From the NCBI GenBank assembly GCA_946902875.1, contig OX336337.1:1178001-1242000 (forward strand): a stretch of 64,000 nt of DNA, written 5' to 3'. This stretch comes from Nematopogon swammerdamellus (taxonomy: Eukaryota; Arthropoda; Insecta; Lepidoptera; Adelidae). The notes beneath the pieces were generated by a model. The model did no database searches and was not told the origin of the DNA. It was given only the letters and a program-made list of their open reading frames with translations. Below are positions 31,840 through 43,430 of this stretch, piece after piece. Positions within the stretch are counted from its first letter, which is position 1. The number at the start of each line of letters is the position of its first letter. Made by a program: the position numbers and the translations under genes.

Positions 31840-32320
31840 GACCAATAAATCTTAGTGAGGCGACTAATAATCCACATACATTATTATCTTGCTATTACTT
31901 TATGAATGTTGTATTTTAGTTTTTATTCAGATTTTTGAAGGGAAAACTTCTTTAGCGGCGCTTGGCACTTTTTATATGGGGAAAAAAATCTATGTTCGCT
32001 GCAGCGCGTCAGATAACAATCTATCGTTGCTATGACAACCGCGTCAGATATAACAATATATAGTTGCTATGACAACCGCGTCAGATAACATTATATCGTT
32101 GCTATGACAACGCTCAATACATGACATCTCAAAGTTCAAAGTTCTGCAAAATGAATGTAGGGTTCCGTAACAAATGCATGTCTGTTTATTTTTTAAGCAA
32201 TGTTACGGTGTTGTTTTCACTTCTGCCGGCATTCCCGGAGTGCAACTGTGGCTTTTTTTTCTGATATTAACGTTCATTTCAACTTAAAAAAATAACGTTT
32301 TCGTGTGGTACCTACCTATA
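31840..32320. mobile_element. Possible DNA element separating the LINE-E pieces
   Basis: Begins near 'gcagtggcggctttgacc', close to the terminal sequence of the hAT-like element at 35902. The right end shows no matching inverted terminus, so only one end is supported. It contains a 35-37-bp tandem repeat (32006-32111). Confidence 0.35.
32006..32111 (+). repeat. Three-copy 35-37-bp tandem repeat
   Basis: Units start 'gcgtcagata' at 32006, 32041 and 32078 and end 'gttgctatgacaac'. Confidence 0.8.
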
Positions 32321-32324
32321 GCAT

Positions 32325-32510
32325 AAAGAGAACGTGAGTGGAAGACCACTCTGTGCTCAAAAAGCGTCAAGTGCGTAGTACCTAAGTACCCGTAACCGTA
32401 AGAGTATGTTAGATAGAAAACATTATGAGAGTGGAAGAGGCGACACGTGGAGAACACTGCCTACCCCATTGGGAAACGTGGCGTGTGACGTTATACGTAG
32501 GTGAAATTTG
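32325..32510 (+). pseudogene. LINE-E C-terminal fragment, right piece
   Basis: 'aacgtgagtggaagacc', 'gtgctcaaaaagcgtcaagt' and 'cattatgagagtggaagagg' match LINE-E 63225-63308 and 63647-63700. The copy ends near 'gtgacgttatacgta'. Confidence 0.7.
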
Positions 32511-33149
32511 CTGAAATGAATAGATAATGATTAATGATCGAATGCCGTTAATTCCGAAATGGAAGAGTTGGTACAGCGTGTTTCAATCGAAACTACACAA
32601 GTCCCGCCACCTCCGCCGCCGCTCCACTCGCTAAGTACAGGGCTGAGCCACCCCCCGGCAGCGCTACCGCACCCCAACCACCCCCGCCGCTCGCTATACA
32701 GGCAATAAAGCTCAGTTCAAAAGCACTTAACGGAATTGATTCAGACCATTTACCATTCTTAAAACAAATACAAAGAGCTTTCCATTACATTAAATTATAA
32801 ACCTTTTTAAGGTTTAGACAGGTCACGAGCGCTCGCGTTATTGGATTGGAAGAGGTACGTAAACACAAATTCGCTCAACTTGCTCCTCTGAGAGTGTGCC
32901 GAGAGGATGGAGCGCTCTGGATGGAAGCAGTCTCTCTGAGTGCCCCCAACTTAGACGTGTCGTAAACACGCAGCGAGCAACATTCATGTTCGTGTGAAAA
33001 CATATTCTCATAACACTTTTGCATACCTACTTATTTGTGCAGTTTTGAGAATTAATAAATACCCAATGTGTCCTAATACTTTTCATGCCGTCGTCGGTAT
33101 TGTGCTGTAATTCAATAGAGTTCTTGTGGTACAGCACTGATTACGCCGA

Positions 33150-33600
33150 TTAGGTGGGAAGGAGCACTTGATCACCTTCAACGTAGCCAAGACGCAAGCT
33201 TGCGCCTTCTCTACTAAGGCTGATCCGTTTCTTCTTCAAGCTACCTAGGTACTAGTAGATACTAGGTAGGTATACCTTCCAGCCTAGTACCTACTAGGCT
33301 GGAAGGTATACCTACCTACCATAGGTACCTTCCAGGGCAGCCAAGTCCCCAACGATGGTAGTCTTGACGTACTGGGAATGGAGGTGTCCGCAGGGACTTT
33401 GGATTTCGATCGTTCATCGATCGTAACGTAGAGTCAAAGGCGAAACTAGCGTCCCGAAAGTTATTGAGTGTCCTTTACCGATGTCGGCGATCGCAAGTAA
33501 GACCGGTGATGGAATATTGCAGTCATATTTGGGTTGGTTGGAATCCCGTTAGTACCTATCTTCTAAATAAACTTTTGTGCCAAAGTTCAAACCGTATAAT
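33150..33600 (+). pseudogene. Decayed LINE reverse transcriptase fragment
   Basis: Partial frames read HLITFNVAKTQACAFSTKAD, LDVLGMEVSAGTLDF and VMEYCSHIWVGWNP, the pattern of the RT region after the YADD box in CR1/Jockey-group LINEs. A short palindrome (33245-33335) interrupts the first two blocks. Several stops and shifts; inactive. Confidence 0.65.
33264..33320. repeat. Perfect palindrome inside the RT fragment
   Basis: The arms 33267-33287 and 33295-33315 are exact inverted copies with a 7-bp centre. Confidence 0.8.
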
Positions 33601-34085
33601 CCCAAAGGCTATTTTGTAAAGAATGAATGCCTAGAGTATGCAAAACAAGTACACAACCCTTTAATCCGAAAGGCTAGTTTGTAAAGAATGCTTCGTTACA
33701 GTAAACTCACCTTTGTGTATTTGAATATTTTTTTCAATTACGCTAACTGCGCCTTATTTACCTCTGGCATCGTATCTATAAATGAGACCTCTAGCGCCAT
33801 CGAAATATGAATAACAGATGGCGCACCAATTTTTTTTTCTTCAAGTTAATTTGGTCCTCAACTCCTCCCTCACTCTTTCGTCTCTGCAGCGACAACCTTC
33901 TTTACCTTCATATTGAAACAAACACATTCTCGAGCGCTAAAAATCCACTGCTTTCTATCTAGCAATACGAAAGACAAGGCACGCTCTTTGAGCACTGCTA
34001 ATAATAAAAAAAAACTTTCTTCAATGCTGCGATACATGGCATAGGTATTTGAAGTTAAATTAGGGTGACGAACTCCATTAGTTCC

Positions 34086-34245
34086 AATATGTTCAACTAG
34101 TTGAACAAATTGGACAACTTTCGTAAAAAAATTTCAACTTTCAAAACAGTTCAACAGATTGGACGAAAGCTGCCCAATTTTATTAAACTTTCAAAACAGT
34201 TGAACAAATTGGACGAAAGTTGTCCAATTTGTTCAACTTTTGAAA
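34086..34245. repeat. Inverted and tandem 'ttgaacaaattggac' array
   Basis: 'ttcaaaacagtt' recurs at about 34140 and 34191 (period about 51). The outer segments 34100-34123 and 34214-34237 are exact inverted copies. Confidence 0.75.
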
Positions 34246-34249
34246 ATAC

Positions 34250-34815
34250 CTATCGAGTAGTTAAATTATTATGACATTATTAAATTTTTAAAATTAACAT
34301 TGACATATTTATTATGAAAACTACTAAATAAAAAATAGTGCAAGTTGGTAAAAATAATCTTATAATAGATGTTTATTCAAATAAATCAAACTGAACCTCA
34401 ATCAAACCAAAAATAACACTTAAGTAAATGAAACCTACGCTTTCACTAAGTTTTTATTGCAAGATCCGTCCTACCCCAACCGTGCTAAATTCAGACACAC
34501 ACGTGTTTATTGGGACCATTCATATTGTATAAATGAAAATACTTTTAAAAACATTATCTCTAATAATAAAACACATTGTATAAAATGTTAGAAATTTAAT
34601 TTCAAATTTACCCATTACATTTTGCAGTGTATAACTTGCATTACACTGCAGTGTGGATTTAATGACTGGATTTTTTTATAGAATTCATCTCTCATAATAA
34701 AATTAACATATCACAGATACCGCCGTTTTGGCCCAGAACCACAGACCACTTACTATCCTTTACCACCCCATGTGAAAGAGTAAAAGGATAAAAACTCAAA
34801 AATATCTTACAATCG
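34250..34815. other. No recognised gene
   Basis: Unassigned AT-rich sequence. Confidence 0.5.
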
Positions 34816-34822
34816 AGCACTT

Positions 34823-35182
34823 TTGTCAGCCTCGGTAGCTCAGTGGTGCGATCGATCAACTGTCGTTCGTAACCAAAAGCACACCTGGGCACGGTGAACG
34901 GTCACAACTTGCATGGGTGGCCGGGGATCAGATCCCACGTATAACTGTAAGTCCCTTCCATTCTTACCTTATAGGTACTAGGTGGTGGGTTTTAGTTTTA
35001 ACCCGCCCGGGTATACCACCATGATACCACCGCACTGAATGAAAGGTTGAAATAGTTCGTATTTTCCGTCCAGTTCAGTGTACCCGGCACGACCAAAGGG
35101 GTGCACTGACATGGCACCTTTAGTTCGCCAAGATATGGGCTGACATCGCAGATGTTGTAGTCCATGTCTATTTCCACAAAAA
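34823..35182 (+). mobile_element. SINE-A, full length, diverged, sense
   Basis: The head 'gtcagcctcggtagctcagt' is followed by a strongly diverged 5S-like part, then the body ('ttccgtccagttcagtgtac') and tail ('gctgacatcgcagatgttgt'). Confidence 0.8.
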
Positions 35183-35437
35183 ATATTGGTATGAACAGAT
35201 TGTGTGAGACTATTCAATAATCGCATATGAAGCTCCTGACCACAACCACAGATTACTTAATAGTTACTTCGTAACAGATAAATCACTCCATAGAAAATGT
35301 TCCTACCTTCGGGCTATAATAGCCTACTGTTTCACGTCGCCAATCGCTACGTGCGAAAATGTACATTAACGATCGAGTGTAAAGTGGTTATTGCTTTGCA
35401 GCTGCGCGTAGTTGCGTGGGCGAGCGTCTATGTATTT

Positions 35438-35480
35438 AGTTATTTATTTATTTATATTAGAAAACATACACATACATACG
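35438..35480 (-). repeat. LINE-A 3' end fragment
   Basis: (TTTA)n followed by 'atattagaaaacataca' equals the LINE-A end at 6262-6294. Confidence 0.6.
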
Positions 35481-35901
35481 CGTATACTTCGCGCGGCCGA
35501 CGAATTTCCACTGAATTAGACCGCCGGCCGCCCGTCGGGAGGTAGGTACCTACCTAGTTGGCGCGCGCAAGTAAGTACATAGAGTGCGTGAGGCCTGCGC
35601 GACCAGCTAAGATCAAGAATGCCAGTCGACCGATCGCACCGCCGAGCTACCGAGGCTGACAATTGGATGGTTTACTTTTTATTAGACAATTCAATGTATG
35701 ATGCATGCATTTACATAGGTACTCAAAATAGTGCCCAGTCAAAGCGCCGCCGAGGTAAGCGGGGCGTAGCGTTCTTAGTGCTGCCAAAGCTAAACTGTAG
35801 CTCAACACTGGAACACTTTGACATATCTGCGAGACGGTGCTAGCAACGGACAGAGCACAATTTTGAGGTCGCTAAAACGCAGTGAACTATTGCTGTGCAA
35901 T

Positions 35902-36892
35902 CACTGGCGGCTGGTCCTAAAGTGCGCTCGTGCGCCGCACTACCATACCACGAGAAGTCTTCACTTCACTCAAAATAAATAATACCTTACAACATACTAC
36001 ATTAAAACCATAAAGGTCGTACTCCAAATAAATACGTATGTGAATTCAACCTTATTTTATAGATCACAAGGCACGTTTTTGCGAGTAAACGCGCGCGCCG
36101 TGCGGAATATACATCGCACGCGGGTCTCCCATACTGAATGTATGGGGATCGGCAAAATACCGCTGGCGCGTGAGACAGAAGATACTTCATAGAAACAGTA
36201 TGGGCCGAAAGGATTTCTGCGTGCGGCGCACGAGCGCCAAACAAGGACGCTATATCGTGAATAGCCGCGCATGCGACACGTCGCGTCGCGAGCGATTCGT
36301 TTTGCACGAGTCCGTCTTACAAACTCTTTGCCGTCTACCTCAAAGCGAACCGTCTACCTCGAAGCGAGTCAGCGCGCTGTCATGTGATGTCACATACCCG
36401 TTAGCGCGCGAATATTTAAAATGGGATATGGTTAGGTTTTGTGCTTTCTGTCACGTGATACTGTGAATTAAGTGGTGCCGATATTTGCCTAAGCGTTGGT
36501 TAAAGGCTTTACAATCAGGTTATCCCGGGTTAATTCCTACGTTTCAAATGCTTTTATTTTTATATATTTTTTTGAAGTATTTTTGGGACATTACTACTGT
36601 TTTCTTTTTGAAAGCTGCAGTAGTGTTGTGGTCTATGGGTGTATTCATAAAGGTACTAAAAATAAGTTAAAAAACTTCTTTAGATTTTTTTTCTTGTTTT
36701 TTGCAACTCATTGAGTGTCTTGAGAATATTCATACTAGGTAGGTACGTACATAATAAAACGCAGGCGTTTAAAAAATTCGTAAGTCCCGATCTTAAAATA
36801 ACATGACGGGAATGTGTTGGGAAATTTGGTAGGTATTTAAGTAGGTAGGTACTTAGCGCACTACCGGTCACTGAAGTCACCAGCCGCCACTG
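35902..36892. mobile_element. hAT-like non-autonomous DNA transposon with 8-bp target duplication
   Basis: The ends are CACTGGCGGCTGGTC (left) and, on the complementary strand, CAGTGGCGGCTGGTG (right). The element is bounded by TGTGCAAT at 35894-35901 and 36893-36900. An 8-bp duplication is characteristic of the hAT superfamily. Its 991 bp contain no recognisable transposase, so it must depend on an enzyme from elsewhere. Confidence 0.85.
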
Positions 36893-36900
36893 TGTGCAAT

Positions 36901-37690
36901 GAATGTATTTGTGGTGACTAATGAAAATGATACCTTAGATTTAGAAGCGCAACAGAACTCCAGTCATAATAAATCCACGCCGGCGCGTATAAACTTAAAA
37001 CAGGACATATTCATTTTGACAATCATAAATCAAACATAACTAGACTACCTAATTTATATTTCTCGTAATTTATATTTCTTAATACATTGGAGTCCCACAT
37101 CCATGTGTGGGTTCCAGCACATTGTATTGATAAAAACAAGATCACATTTTGATTTAGTACAGACACGTACAGTACTTTTAACATAAAAATAAGAAACATC
37201 GGCTGTTTGAATACAGCTAATGTGTACGGCGTAAGAGTACGTCTTCGCTCTTCCCATTTACGCATTGGCGTACTCTTCCCACTTGGTTGTCTTTCTCTAG
37301 AAGCCGGTGTTTCTTATTTTAGTAAACGACATGTCAGAATGAACTTCGTAGGACCTGAAATAATGTTTGGCGACAATTATTGTACAGGTGTGCCACTAAC
37401 TTAGAACGATAGGAACTACCATAATGAATAAACGGTAAACAGGAAGTTTTATAAACAGACAATGTCTTCCCATGACGTGTATAAAACTTATTCCTTAACC
37501 TAGAAGGACCGATCATTATTCTTGGCACAACCACGTATGTAAGTAGGTACTTTTTAAGCCCCAACTTTATTCCAGCTTGTACGATGTTCACTCCACAAGC
37601 AAAAACTTCTGTACAGCAGAGTGAACATCTTAAGAGCGAGTTTGACAAGTGTATTCCTACCGTCACGGATGCAAAAGGCGCTGAAATCAA
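36901..37690. other. No recognised gene
   Basis: Unassigned; an open frame on the minus strand (37885-37334) has no domain I recognise. Confidence 0.4.
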
Positions 37691-37714
37691 CGAAACTCCG
37701 TCGCATGCACATTG

Positions 37715-37850
37715 AAAAAAATTCCAGTGAAGTTTCTTGTCAGTTCTTCTTCGCTGTGATAATTGAACTGGCGGACTGTTATAATGTAAATATGACAAAT
37801 GTGAGCGCAGTGTACTGCTATGAGATGATAAATAAACAATAAAGTAGTCG
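37715..37850 (+). repeat. Unclassified interspersed repeat, copy 1
   Basis: 'gtcagttcttcttcgctgtg' and the adjacent bases recur in reverse at 42470-42590. Confidence 0.5.
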
Positions 37851-38739
37851 AATATTAGTGGTAGGTAGGCGCGCGCGCATGTCACGGCGATCTTGGCAGT
37901 CTTTTAGAACGTACATTCGTAACGTTATCTATAGGTAGGTACTTAATTATAGAAGTAGATAATTAGTTAGTTTCTGGAGAGATCATGCTGAATCTACCTT
38001 ACCCAAGGCAAAAATAGATGCCTCGAGCCAGATGTGTAGAAAGAATTAACGGGGTCTCAATGCATCCAGCCCTCTGTACTTATATCAGTTGTAGCGAGCA
38101 AGTGAACTAAGGGTGGTCGCACAATACGTAGAAAAAACCACTGGGCACATATTCCAGACGATACACATAACTAATACTTATTTACATCACTAGACGCAAC
38201 AACCAATGTTCATGTTCGACTCCTCAATTAATTCATTGTTCATCCGTTTGGACTACACAAGCATCTGAGACCAAAGTGCGACCAGTGATCTTGAACAGTG
38301 CACGATTACCCAAATTTTAAAGTAACATTGTGTCCGAAATGTTCTAACTTTGGTAGAGGCCGCTTCGACTTACGCCGATTCCAGAGAAATACAATTACCT
38401 AAAACATATAAGTGAACAATAAAACATAATATATTATAAGAACAAACATAGAAAAACTAACGACAGTTTAGACTACTTTAGACTAAACGTATACTTTCAT
38501 CATAAGCTATAATTTTGACGAAGCTTGTTCCACACATTGGCCAAATAAGGCGAACATTTTAGGTTCATCTTCCTTTCATTGCTTAAGAGTGATCTTATTT
38601 GACCAATGCTTGGAGCCAAGCTGAAGAGGATGAATGTGCCAAACCAACATCTTAAAGTGAGCCCACATATGTATCAGTGTGGCGTATCGTAACTACTCCG
38701 TATCGAGCTCCGCATCTAGTTGTGGGCGTCTTGTTTTTC

Positions 38740-38950
38740 ATTCAGGAGTATTGACGCTCGAGTGGTGCTACTCCAGCCACCTGAGCTGTTCCATGAAGCT
38801 GGGCACCCTTCTGGGTCGCTTCCGCACTTCAGGGGCAGTTCCCACATTTCCATAAAAGTGGAGCCATTCGTTCGCCACTTCCGGGCACTCCAGGTGCACG
38901 TGGGAGGCTGTTTCGTCCTATGCAGCCTCTGCTTCATCGGTGACACCTAT
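38740..38950 (-). pseudogene. Decayed LINE ORF2 C-terminal zinc-knuckle fragment
   Basis: In one minus-strand frame the codons read DETASHVHLECPEVANEW and later RRVPSFMEQLRWLE, with an internal stop. The ETASH-x3-CP pattern is typical of the cysteine/histidine motif after the RT domain in R1- or I-type LINEs. Confidence 0.5.
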
Positions 38951-39704
38951 AATGAACAAAATGTCGAAATAACGAGACCGCGTATCATCCATCACCCGTC
39001 TACACTAGCTATGATAAATATCATGATACGCATCGAAGATGCCGATACGATGACTGAATTGTTAAAATGATGCTTATGTGGACCCACCTTCATGCAAGGA
39101 TTACATGGTCAAGTAGGACATTAAATGCTCTTCTGTATGCATTATCTACAACACAGATCAGAACTATTACTCAGACTGACCGTGCAATCTTCGCAAGGAC
39201 AAGACATACCAGCTGTCAATCTAATATAGAAATACTTAATTTTATCACAAGTCATGCATAATTCTGACCAAGGAAAAATTTACTTTTATCCTATCCGCAT
39301 TAAATCAAGATACTTACAAAACAAATATATTTACCGCATTGTGTAGGTACATTTATGAGAATGTCGAATTTTTTTTTTATTAACTGAATAACTATATCAT
39401 TATATTTTTCATATTATACCTATTACTGAAGCACTGTAAAATAAATATTTCAATTAAGAAAATGTCCCATGCTTATACAGTTTATACAGAGTCTAACATT
39501 AACTACACAGCTACTAAGTAGCTTACGGGTACAAACGGAATCATTGGTATGGGGCCTAGTTCGGACAGGACCTAGGTGTAATGTGATAAAATCACAAGTG
39601 TAGAAAGCAGTAGCAAGGATTTGTGTCAGGTATTTACAATTTAGTCTTACAAACTGGAATATCAGCCTCAAATCTTTGACAAATGTTTTTTTTATCATAA
39701 GTTT

Positions 39705-40320
39705 AGATGTCCATTCTGTCCATCATGAACAAACTTGAACTCTTTTCATATGTTTACTATGTCGTTCTGCCCTTCATTACGAACAAACTAAACATAATTT
39801 TTTTTGTCTTATCTTTTCTTAATTTTTTTTATAAAGGCAGAACGGAATGTCCGTTCTGCCTTTATGAAAAAACTTGAACCCTGTCCATAAGTTTACTTTG
39901 TCCGTTCTATCCTTCATTATGAACAAACTTCAACCTTTATCATAAGTTTACATTGTACGTTCTATCCTTCATTATGAACAAACTTGAGCCATTATCATAA
40001 GTTTACATTGTCCGTTCTATCCTTCATTATGAACATTCTTGAACCTTTATCATAAGTTTACATTGTCCGTTCTATCCTTCATTATGAACATTCTTGAACC
40101 TTTATCATAAGTTTACATTGTCCGTTCTATCCTTCATTATGAACATTCTTGAACCTTTATCATAAGTTTACATTGTCCGTTCTATCCTTCATTATGAACA
40201 TTCTTGAACCTTTATCATAAGTTTACTTTGTCCGTTCTGTCCTTCATTATGAACAAACTTGAACCGTTATCATAAGTTTACATTGTCCGTTCTATCCTTC
40301 ATTATGAACAAACTTGAATC
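39705..40320 (+). repeat. 55-bp minisatellite
   Basis: About nine units. The best preserved ('gaacattcttgaacctttat', 'cataagtttacattgtccgt', 'tctatccttcatt') start at 40031, 40086, 40141 and 40196, so the period is exactly 55 bp. Units before 39900 are diverged, and a hairpin 'ggcagaacggaatgtccgtt' at 39837 interrupts them. Confidence 0.9.
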
Positions 40321-40518
40321 ACTCATATTTCATATTTGAGTTTGAACACCACCATGAAGTATGGATAAACCATATTGCTGTTCAATTCAGCATTGCATTT
40401 TGTTCAACTCTTCGTTCAATCATTCTCTTCTCGCTTAAGGTTGACAATTCGTCCTTTCTGCAAAGTAAACAAAGAATCAAATTAAAATTAAATAACAATG
40501 AACTACGAAAAACTAATA

Positions 40519-40962
40519 TACAGGGTGTAGTACATTAAATTTAGGAAATGATTATTGAGATCAATAGTAACAAAAAAGTCAAATAACTTTTTTCTGAATT
40601 CCCTTTAAATAAAAAGTTACAGTTTTCATACAAACTAATTGATTTATTTAGTGTAAAAGGATCTTAATGTTCCGCACGAACGTTGGAATGAAGGGCTCGC
40701 GGTGAATGAGCGAGCAGGGACGAGTGCGCGGAGGGAAGAGATGCGCGGCGGAGGCGCGCCGTGAGTTTTCGACCCCTACCGCTCCCGCGCCAGCACCCTC
40801 CCCCTGCGCGCGTCAAATTACACTTGTCGAAAATATTAAATTCAAAAATTAATATCTCGAAAACTAGACACTTTAGAGAAAAAATTTTTTACTTTTTTGT
40901 CTCGGAAAAACATGAGGATTGCGCTGGCGAAATTAATGTACTGGCCGTTACAACACCTTGTA
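40519..40962. mobile_element. Non-autonomous element with 'tacagggtgt' ends
   Basis: The left end 'tacagggtgtagtacatt' and right end (complement 'tacaaggtgttgtaac', then 'agtacatt') are imperfect inverted termini 444 bp apart. The interior includes a GC-rich block (40690-40810) and no coding region. Confidence 0.5.
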
Positions 40963-41135
40963 TTTAATCAATACAAGCATACATGCTTGCTTCTTTGGCT
41001 TCCGGAGGGTCGCCGGCCCCCAATAAAAAAGTTATCGAAAAATATTGCAAATTGCGAGTTCTATATGAATGTTTCTTACGAGAACGAATGAGACTGGCTG
41101 TACAATATAAATTCCTAAAAAAACTATACTATCAT

Positions 41136-41491
41136 CCCTCCCATGCCAAAACGACGAATGTGCAAAAAGGTCATTCTGAGACATTTGCCTTTTATTTTCA
41201 GTGCTAAATTAACCAATGTTACAAATTCGTGACTATCGCATGGCTAAAATTCAAGAACTTCTAAATTGTATTAGAATTATTTTACGAATAATAAACATTA
41301 GTGTGTTCGGCACAGTAAAATCGAAAAAAGTCACATTCGTTATTATTTCACAACGAAATATCTCTGAGTACCGAAAATTTTGATGTTCGTAACTTTGGCA
41401 TTGCAAAGATTTGATAAAAACTAATGAAACTAGGTACATCAAAAGGTCATTTTCGCCAAAATTGCACATTCGTCGTTTTGGCATGGGAGGG
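41136..41491. mobile_element. MITE with about 30-bp terminal inverted repeats
   Basis: 'cctcccatgccaaaacgacg' followed by 'aatgtgca' (41137-41164) is exactly inverted at 41463-41490. Inside, 'aaaggtcatt' continues on both sides. About 356 bp without a gene. Confidence 0.8.
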
Positions 41492-41544
41492 ACGATATGC
41501 AATGAAAAAAAAAGTTGATGCCAGGATTCTCAACTGCTGCAAGA

Positions 41545-41822
41545 ACCCAATGCATCTCTCCCCATATTGTAAAAGGAGATAAGGGATAAGGAAAAGATGC
41601 CGTGCTAAAGGCCGACGGCATAGCCATCTCTCACCTTGGCACGGTCTGCAGCAGGTGGTTCTTCGTGCCTAACTTGCTGCTTAATAGTTATCTTGTCAGA
41701 ATAATTTGCGAAACGTGGCGGTCGGCGTTGTACTGTAATTCACCAGACCCTAACAGCACAACACCGATTAATCTGCTTACCCCGGTTGTCAGCATACAGT
41801 GTGTGGTAAGTGTTCATGTATA
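41545..41822 (+). mobile_element. SINE-D, sense
   Basis: A truncated SINE-B-type head ('aatgcatctctcccca', 'ataagggata') is followed by the SINE-D body, with 'ctcaccttggcacggtctgc', 'ttatcttgtcagaataattt' and 'agcacaacaccgattaatct'. The same order occurs in reverse at 25740-26092. Confidence 0.6.
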
Positions 41823-41915
41823 GACTACACTACTATTGAGATTGGTCAAATAATTCATCTTTATAAAATATAAAATAGTGCAAAGTATGAATGGTATGTG
41901 TTGTGTGCAGATGTA

Positions 41916-42204
41916 CTAGTACCGTGTGGGGCCGGTACTTTAAAAGAATAGCCCCACTGCATCTCTCCCCGTGTATGTCGTAAAAGGCGACTAAGGGATA
42001 TGACTCCCTTCTTATATTACTAGGTGGTAGGGTTTAACCCGCCCGGGTTGGTGCCACCGCACTGAATGAAAGGTCGGTCGAAACGGCTATGTAAATAGTT
42101 TGTGTTTTCCGTCCAGTTCAGTGTAGCCTGCACGACCGAAGGGAAGCACTGACGTGGCACGGATGTTGTAGGTGATGTAGCCAACCGTGTCAGTTACCAT
42201 AAAA
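41916..42204 (+). mobile_element. SINE-B, sense, part of body deleted
   Basis: Head 'accgtgtggggccggtactt', body 'ctaggtggtagggtttaacc', and tail 'ggtgatgtagccaaccgtgt'. The segment between 'ctgacgtggcac' and 'ggatgttgtagg' is missing. Confidence 0.85.
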
Positions 42205-42344
42205 ACAAAAAAGATGATATTATAACCATGGAGATAGGTGCTCGTACCTGGAAGCGGCAGTGTCATACTGCCGTCGTACACACGATGCGTGAGTGCATGT
42301 GAGTGTTTGTGTGTAAATCGTGCAAAGATTTCATAATAAACTTT

Positions 42345-42600
42345 GACTTTGACGTACATTATTGACCACTAATTCCAGTCTTTTGGAAAGTCTATATGCA
42401 GACTCGCTTTCGGAACGAGTCCTTTCATCGTCACCACCTGAAACAGAATTACATTCTTTATTTATCTTTCATAGACAATACACTGCACTCGGATTCGTCA
42501 TAGTTTAACATTTAACATTTATAATTTTGCCAGTGCAGTGCGATTATCACAGCGAAGAAGAACTGGCACGAAACTTCGCTGGGTACTTTTTTTTACGTCC
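42345..42600 (-). repeat. Unclassified repeat, copy 2, with hairpin
   Basis: On the minus strand 'ccagcgaagtttcgtgccag' and 'ttcttcttcgctgtgataat' match 37715-37790. Further along, 'ggactcgttccgaaagcgag' forms a 6-bp hairpin after 'gtggtgacgatgaaa'. This resembles 3' ends of Penelope-like elements, but the resemblance is weak. Confidence 0.35.
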
Positions 42601-43099
42601 ACTTAGTCTACATGTGGTCTACATTTACAAAAGTGTTTGTCACTGCCAAGATAGAATGTGTCATCACAATTTATAAAAAAATGATCACAAATACAACATT
42701 TTTTCTTCCATATGCATAAAACATTCATATAGCATGTTGGAGCCCATTGGAGCAGGCCAGTCTCCACAAACAGCACCCGTTCACGAGCAACACGCCAGGG
42801 CCAGTCATCGCCTCCCTCAACCATATTTGTGAGAGGCGACCCGGAACAAGCGTCACCATAAGAAAAGACCTTAAAGTGATGCACTACCCCAGCGGCAACA
42901 CGACATGGTTTTTTTATGATTCTTGTGCACATTAAGTTTTAATACTATTGCTTATGGCACACATTCCTATAATGTATTAAGAATAACAATTTCATTCACA
43001 TGAATGCTGTAATTACGTACCTACAGTTGGAAAAGTGCAAACTATTAAAGACTTAAAGTAATTTAATATGCAAATCTGCCTGCCAATCACTGAGTGCGG

Positions 43100-43165
43100 T
43101 TTTAAGAGGTCAGGTTGTTTTGGCTGTTTCGAGCACCTTTGGTCATTCGGCACAGCCTTAGGTTA
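43100..43165 (+). repeat. LINE-D2 3' UTR fragment and start of an 'acggccaagtgcgag' repeat
   Basis: 'tcattcggcacagcc' plus an A-run matches the LINE-D2 end at 22360-22405. It is followed at once by 'aacggccaagtgcgagccaa', the start of the repeat seen at 11930. Confidence 0.5.
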
Positions 43166-43430
43166 AAAAAAACGGCCAAGTGCGAGCCAAACTCGAGCAC
43201 CGAGGAACTTCCGCAGCACAAAAAAGCAGCTGAAGATATATACCTACAGCTGTAGACTAATTTTATCTGAATTTATTTATTCAAAAGCACAGTCAAACAT
43301 GCATCGTCATTACTGCCCAACTAGGCAAAGCCTGTTCTAGCGCGAGCATTAGACATACATTTTCATTATAAACCAATAGACTCAATAAAATAGGTTCATT
43401 CTAATTTTATGCATATTATACAATCAATTG

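Noticed and set aside
32006..32111. CRISPR-like array (three 35-37-bp direct repeats)
   Set aside because: No regular unique spacers, eukaryotic context, and the units abut directly as an ordinary tandem repeat.
37334..37885. 183-residue open frame on the minus strand
   Set aside because: No domain, biased composition, and part overlaps an interspersed repeat shared with 42470-42590.
42345..42433. Alternative last exon of the host gene after a 'ctgtttcag' acceptor
   Set aside because: In the phase required by the 44174 donor it reaches a stop within two codons, whereas the 43558 acceptor gives 41 in-phase residues.
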